The notes beneath the pieces are model-generated. The model worked only from the letters and a program-made list of their open reading frames with translations. It did not search any database and had not been told where the DNA came from. The translations under genes were made by a program, and so were the position numbers. A stretch of 64,000 bases of DNA from Lutjanus erythropterus (taxonomy: Eukaryota > Chordata > Actinopteri > Lutjaniformes > Lutjanidae): NCBI GenBank assembly GCA_020091685.1, contig CM034593.1:44641733-44705732 (forward strand), given 5' to 3'. Positions 59,545-64,000 of this stretch are shown piece by piece; the stretch's first letter is position 1, and every line of letters begins with the position of its first letter.

Positions 59545-60433
59545 TAGACTTGCACCGATTAATCGGCAATGCTCGGAATCGGGCCGGTTTTCACGTGACT
59601 GGCCTTGACCGGTGACCGGCCGGTCAGCGTCACAAATCCGGTTCTGTGCCCGTCATTGTCACACACATGTTCCGCACGATGGTCACGTCGTGCGCGCAGC
59701 ATACAAACTGACCGTGACGTCAACACAGCGCTGATAACAGCTACACACTCTGACACGTCTGCTTGAAGATGGTGTCAGAGACAGATTCCAAGAACAAGAT
59801 AAAGAGAAGACAGACAGTCTACAACGAGACGGAGCAGCTGACAATGTCGCAAAACAGCCGTAAACTCTCTCGCACTTCAGGCTAATGCTAGCAAGCTAGC
59901 AGCAGACTGCTGTTCACAGAGGGACAGTTCAAATCTCACCTCCTGTTCTGGCTGAAGAATAAACAACCTGTGTTGATGCGTCTCCTCAAACATTTTCTCA
60001 TCCAGACTCCGTTAACTTCTGTGTTTGTTTTTCTCACGGCAAAGTTTTACTTCAAACTGTTGCACCGCGTTAGTCTCCGGTTTGTTTACATCCGCTTCCA
60101 CAAAAGATCACGTGAAATCGCGTCCCACAAAATCCCGCGAGATGATCTCGCGAGATCACGTTCACCCAATTCATAATCTTAATATAAAATTATAATAAGG
60201 CCTGGTTGTAATCTGGATGATTTTGGAGAAAGTATTAAATGAATATTTAATAGTCAGTGTCTTATTATGAACATATTTACAAGAAAAGTTGCAAAAATGT
60301 TTGTGAATGCTGTCAATTACAGTTCTTAGAAAGACTGAAAATCGGAACCGGCCAAAATCGGAATCGGTAGGTCAGACCCCTCAAAAATCGGAAATCGGAA
60401 TCGGCTAAGAAAGTTGAAATCGGTGCAAGTCTA
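59545..60433 (+). mobile_element. Non-autonomous hAT-like element, copy B, complete
   Basis: The ends are TAGACTTGCACCGATT and its inverse AAATCGGTGCAAGTCTA. The 8-bp duplication GTAATAAA is exact (59537-59544 and 60434-60441). 889 bp. It aligns with 9008-9887 throughout. Repeated ATCGGAATCGG units lie inside the right end. Possible frames (59559-59756 minus, 59970-60176 plus) show no transposase. The core TCTCGCGAGA is at 60146-60155. Confidence 0.93.
60146..60155. promoter_or_regulatory. TCTCGCGAGA motif in hAT-like copy B
   Basis: The same ten-base core is kept as in copy A at 9618-9627, with a second CGCGAGA six bases upstream. The palindrome around it is shorter here than in copy A. Confidence 0.45.
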
Positions 60434-60449
60434 GTAATAAATAATAATA

Positions 60450-60800
60450 ATGTTTTAGTTACATTAATTAGAGTTCAAATCAATGCAGAATGCTTGCTAA
60501 ATGTCCAAGTGTTTAGGAGTCATTAGAAATCATTAATAACCTTGTAGAATACATAGATGTTTATAACTGTTAAATTGAGCGACATATTAATGGAGTTTGG
60601 CAGACAGTGAGACAGGCAGTCACTGAACTTCAGCTCCAGATTGTGAATTGCAGTGGACTTAGCTTTACATTGACAGATGTCTGACAGTTATAAACAGTTG
60701 ATCAACTTACAATGGAAATCTCGTCATCACTTGTTATTTACAGGGGGGGGGGGGGGGAGGAACTTACTTCAACCACAAATCATTTATTAAACAGGATTTC
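60450..60800 (-). repeat. Dispersed repeat O, copy 2, with G15 tract
   Basis: Inverse of 5460-5925: TTAATTAGAGTTCAAATCAA, ATATTAATGGAGTTTGGCAG, TTTACATTGACAGATG and GTTGATCAACTTAC. An uninterrupted run of fifteen G lies at 60743-60757. It begins directly to the right of hAT-like copy B. Confidence 0.7.
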
Positions 60801-61876
60801 CAACAATTTATGGCTCCAACTCACTAATTGGACTGCTGTGCTCATTTTGTTGTGTAATTATTACAATATTGTTCCTAAAATACCTTTTGCTGCTAACCCT
60901 GTCCACAGTAATTCATCGCTTAGCTTCCACGCTGTTGACCCTCTCTGCTTCTCCACACTGGAAGCGTGCCAACAGCCATCTACTGCAGCTAATTCACTGA
61001 CTGTGGATTAAATCATCTGAACTGTCCCTTTAAGATCAAATCCTGCACAGGACTTGACATTTATGCAGTGCTTGTCTTAACTGCTTAATGATCTACAAAT
61101 GATATTCCTGTGATATTTCTCTCTCTTCCCACTTCCTCTCTACCCCTCTTCTTTGACCTCCAGTCCATCAGCAGATTGTCTGACAGTAATTGCTCACATT
61201 TTTTCCCTTTTTTTAACCTCTTTCTCGATTTCTCATCTACCACACTCTCTGAGTGTTAATGCAGATATCAGATGAGGAGCTTTACACTCTGTGAGCACAG
61301 CAACATTCCCAAACACTTCATACAGGGGGGTGGCTCATCTACGACAATGAATACAGCCTGGTGAAAGAGGCCAAACTTCATGAGACACACTATATGAGTT
61401 GAGTACATTCTCATATTCCCTCTAGAAGGACATGAGTAGCTGTTATGTCCTTTCTCTCGTGTGCACGGTCTGCAGGCTGCAGCTCTAGCTACCAGCCATG
61501 GAGATAATCCTGTCTGGCACATCACACAGTGTGATATTTATGTGCATGTCTTGTGTGTTTGCAGGCATGGTAGAGTCCACAATGATCTCATTTTGCTAAA
61601 GCAACGCACTCTGACAGGGCTCTGCAGGACATGTCAGCACTCACACACCAAAATTAAATCAGTGCACTAAGTACAAATATGCAGCATCAAGTTTCTCTGT
61701 GACCATGTTTCCTTGGAAGCAGTGTTTGCACAGGGGCGTGTGCAGAAAGCATGTGCCGGGATTCGACACAGTGAGGGGTGGGAGGCTGACTTCTGCAGAC
61801 ACTGATACAAGAGCCGTTATGTCACACAGGCGTAAGCAGCTAGATTTACATTCAGGCAAGCAGAGACTAAATTAAA
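60801..61876. other. Intronic sequence; possible TTAA-type end at 61018-61034
   Basis: TGAACTGTCCCTTTAA resembles the right end of the TTAA families, but no left end was found. Nothing else was recognised to 61876. Confidence 0.4.
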
Positions 61877-62224
61877 ACTGGGCAGTATATTGAAATTACA
61901 TTAATAGCATGATATGATACTAGATAATATCTTAGATTTTGGATTATATCATGACATGGCAGTAAGTGTTGTCTTTTCCTGGTTTTGAAAATTGCATTAC
62001 ATTGAAGTGATGCAACTTTTTGAACTTGCCAGACTGTTGTAGCTGCTCTATTATTTGCCTGTACTCACTTAGGCATTATATCCATATTAATGGTAATTAT
62101 TTTCAAAAAATCTCATTGTGTTAATATTTTGTAAAATCACCTAAAATACTGTTACCATCTCAATATTGAGCTATTTGGCCAAAAATATTGTAATATTTGA
62201 TTTTGTCCGTATCACTCTGCCCTG
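61877..62224. mobile_element. hAT-like element of the CTGGGCAGTATATTG type
   Basis: The left is ACTGGGCAGTATATTG; the right is GATTTTGTCCGTATCACTCT then GCCCT. The interior TAAGTGTTGTCTTTTCCTGG, CAGACTGTTGTAGCTG and CTCATTGTGTTAATATTTTG matches a family I recall as frequent in fish. No clear target duplication. Confidence 0.6.
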
Positions 62225-62580
62225 CTTCAGTACTTGGTGGTCAAATCTTCAGCAATGCATCATACTCTACTCTGTGGACATTGTGAATACTTCTACTACA
62301 GTGACAAAGTAACATATTCCAGTTTAGTGTGACTGCCTTAATAATGAAGTTTTATCGGACTTTATGAATTGTAGTGTAGCTCTGCTGAAAACGTTAACAC
62401 GTTTGCCCCAAAGTAAGCTGAGCACGAAAGGCTAACATACAGCTCATGCTAATGCTAGCACTGTAATTTTACAATGTGGGGTCCAGGTGATCGTATCCCT
62501 TTCAGAATCCTCCTAATCCAGCCTTGAACTGAAGCCTCATTTTTGGAGACGTGGTAAAATAAATCCATGATGATAAATCC
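62225..62580 (-). mobile_element. Inverted partial copy of the hAT-like element at 55148-55900
   Basis: ATCCAGCCTTGAACTGAAGC then CTCATTTTTGGAGACGTGG and TAAAATAAATCC is the inverse of 55380-55430 with few changes. GCTCATGCTAATGCTAGCA parallels the TGCTAATGTTAGCATTAGC of that copy. Ends were not found. Confidence 0.55.
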
Positions 62581-62637
62581 AACACACAATGTTTTCTGTA
62601 GTTATTAAGCTATTTTCTGTCTTGAACAGTTGTTAGC

Positions 62638-64000
62638 ATATTTATTTATTAATTTATTTTTATTTGTACACATATAAAACTACATTAATGAAGAAAAGAA
62701 AGAAAACTAATATATAAATGTGTCAGGAGAGGTCAGTAAGACACAGGCTTATACTAGAGACCTCCCCTCCTTGTAAGAAAAAAACAAATCAAAACAAACA
62801 AATGAACACCATAATACTAATCAAAACAACACTCACATAATTTAATAAAAACAATAACTACCAGAAACACATACAATGAGCAAAGAAAAAGAGAAAAGAA
62901 GAGGGAAAAAAAGAAAAGAAAGAAAGAAAGCCAGAAAATAGTCAATACATAAATAATCCAGCACTATATTGCAAAAAGAAGAAAAAAGATCAAATTTAAA
63001 CATCATGAATTAAATGCATTGACAATTTCCTTTTAAAAATCTCTAAAGTAGATGAGCTCTTAATAACATGTAGTTTTGCATTCCATATCTGCACACCACG
63101 ATATCTCAGAGAAAACTGCCTGTGTTTCGTTTTGTAATAAGGAAGATGAAAATGATCAACCTGTCTAGTGTTATATGAGTGAACTGGAGAATTAAATGTA
63201 AAGATGACAAAGGATAACGTAATGAAAAAGGCAAAAACAAATATTTGTATATAAACACACATAATTGATGAATATTTATATCATATACTGAAAGAATATT
63301 TAGTTTTCTGAACAGAGGAGCCGAGGCCTCTGCAGAGTCTGAGAAAGTTGCCAGTCTTATGAATCGCTTTGTAGCATAAAAAGTTTTTGTAGATTGGTGG
63401 GATATAGAAGAAGGATTTACAAAACATTGTAGTTTGCTGATGATGCCCAATGATTTTACAATTTTGTTATGAATAAAATTAATAGGCTTTTTCCAATTTA
63501 ACTTCTCATCAACGTAGATGCCTAAAAAACAAATGTTGGAAACTTGAGAAATTTCTTTTCCCCCCACTGACACTCTGACACAATCCCTTTCATATCTCCT
63601 GCCCCTTCCTGCAAATATTATAAAATTTGACTTTTTAATATTTAATGAGAGTTTGTTACGTTGAAACCATTTTGTAATTTTCACCAATTCCTCATTTGTA
63701 TTATTTACTAAAGTGTGTAAGTCAGTATGTGATAGAATCATACTGGTATCATCAGCAAACAAAATAGGAAAAGAAAATTTACAAACTAATGAAAAGTCAT
63801 TAATATAAATAAGAAACAATAATGGTCCCAAAATTGACCCTTGTGGTACTCCACTTGTTATATGAACTGTACTTGAGGCACAACCATTTAATAATACATA
63901 TTGCTCTCTTTCGCTCATATAACTAGTGAGCCACTTTATTGTTTCACCTTGGAAACCATAATGTTTTCATTTGGCCAACAAAATATCATGGTTAACAGTG
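62638..64000 (-). mobile_element. LINE (non-LTR retrotransposon), 3' part with reverse transcriptase
   Basis: The minus-strand frame (63918-63106) has the RT signature: GVPQGSILGPLLFLIYINDF (residues 23-42), then the catalytic FADD (54-57), then WFQRNKLSLNIKKSNFIIF and FLGIYVDEKLNWK. The reading continues upstream of that Met as HYGFQGETIKWLTSY, with a stop at about 63967-63969 before it. The expected segment with a YCN.VWAS-like motif is missing after the FLGI block, an in-frame deletion of perhaps 30 codons. The C-terminal part (HSYNTRQVDHFHLPYYKTKH, RGVQIWNA) is in another frame at 63220-62996. The 3' tail is TAAA-rich near 62640-62665, typical of LINEs. Probably of the Jockey/L2/CR1 kind; the clade is not resolved. 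The 5' part lies beyond the window. Dead copy. Confidence 0.9.

Larger units (their letters stand above)
19559..64000 (-). other. prkca: Upstream intron of prkca-like gene (partial, at least 44 kb)
   Basis: All sequence to the right of the acceptor at 19559-19560 lies upstream of the C1B exons on the minus strand. I found no further kinase exon and no convincing exon of another gene. Very long introns before the C1B exons are known for the vertebrate alpha gene, which fits, but the assignment of the whole stretch to one intron is inference. Its contents are listed individually. Confidence 0.6.

Overview
The window looks like part of a ray-finned (teleost, probably spiny-rayed) fish genome. 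It is AT-rich and intron-like, with almost no long open frames. It is packed with the small DNA transposons, tRNA-derived SINEs, LINE pieces and simple repeats typical of such genomes. Nothing prokaryotic is present: no operons, rRNA or CRISPR array. The only host coding sequence I can support is two exons on the minus strand that together encode the second zinc-binding C1 domain (C1B) of a conventional protein kinase C. Residue choice favours the alpha isoform (prkca) over beta or gamma. The exons are 19447-19558 (112 nt) and 14627-14755 (129 nt), with matching phases and good splice sites. The rest of the window is therefore best read as three introns of this gene: about 44 kb upstream of the first exon, 4.7 kb between the exons, and at least 14.6 kb downstream.

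Layout by region. 1-14626 (downstream intron) holds a 27-bp minisatellite, several hAT-like and TTAA-type elements, and an 880-bp hAT-like copy with a close relative at 59545-60433. 14756-19446 (middle intron) holds a TTAA-flanked element carrying what looks like a scrap of a RecQ-like helicase gene, a second TTAA family, and a sober stretch near 17100-17350 that may be conserved regulatory DNA. 19559-64000 (upstream intron) holds a local 0.2-kb duplication, a hAT-like element ending in GGTTGGGTACCG, a perfect 21-bp-arm hairpin, a tRNA-derived SINE, and at least three non-autonomous hAT insertions with convincing 8-bp target duplications. It also holds a LINE interrupted by a DNA transposon, and at the right edge the 3' part of another LINE with a recognisable reverse transcriptase.

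From about 31.5 to 40.1 kb, repeats are sparse and motifs such as an octamer and TAATTA cores occur. That makes this stretch the best place to look for conserved enhancers of the kinase gene. Family names are given only as superfamily-level calls from termini and target duplications. No database search could be run, and percentages and ages are eye estimates.
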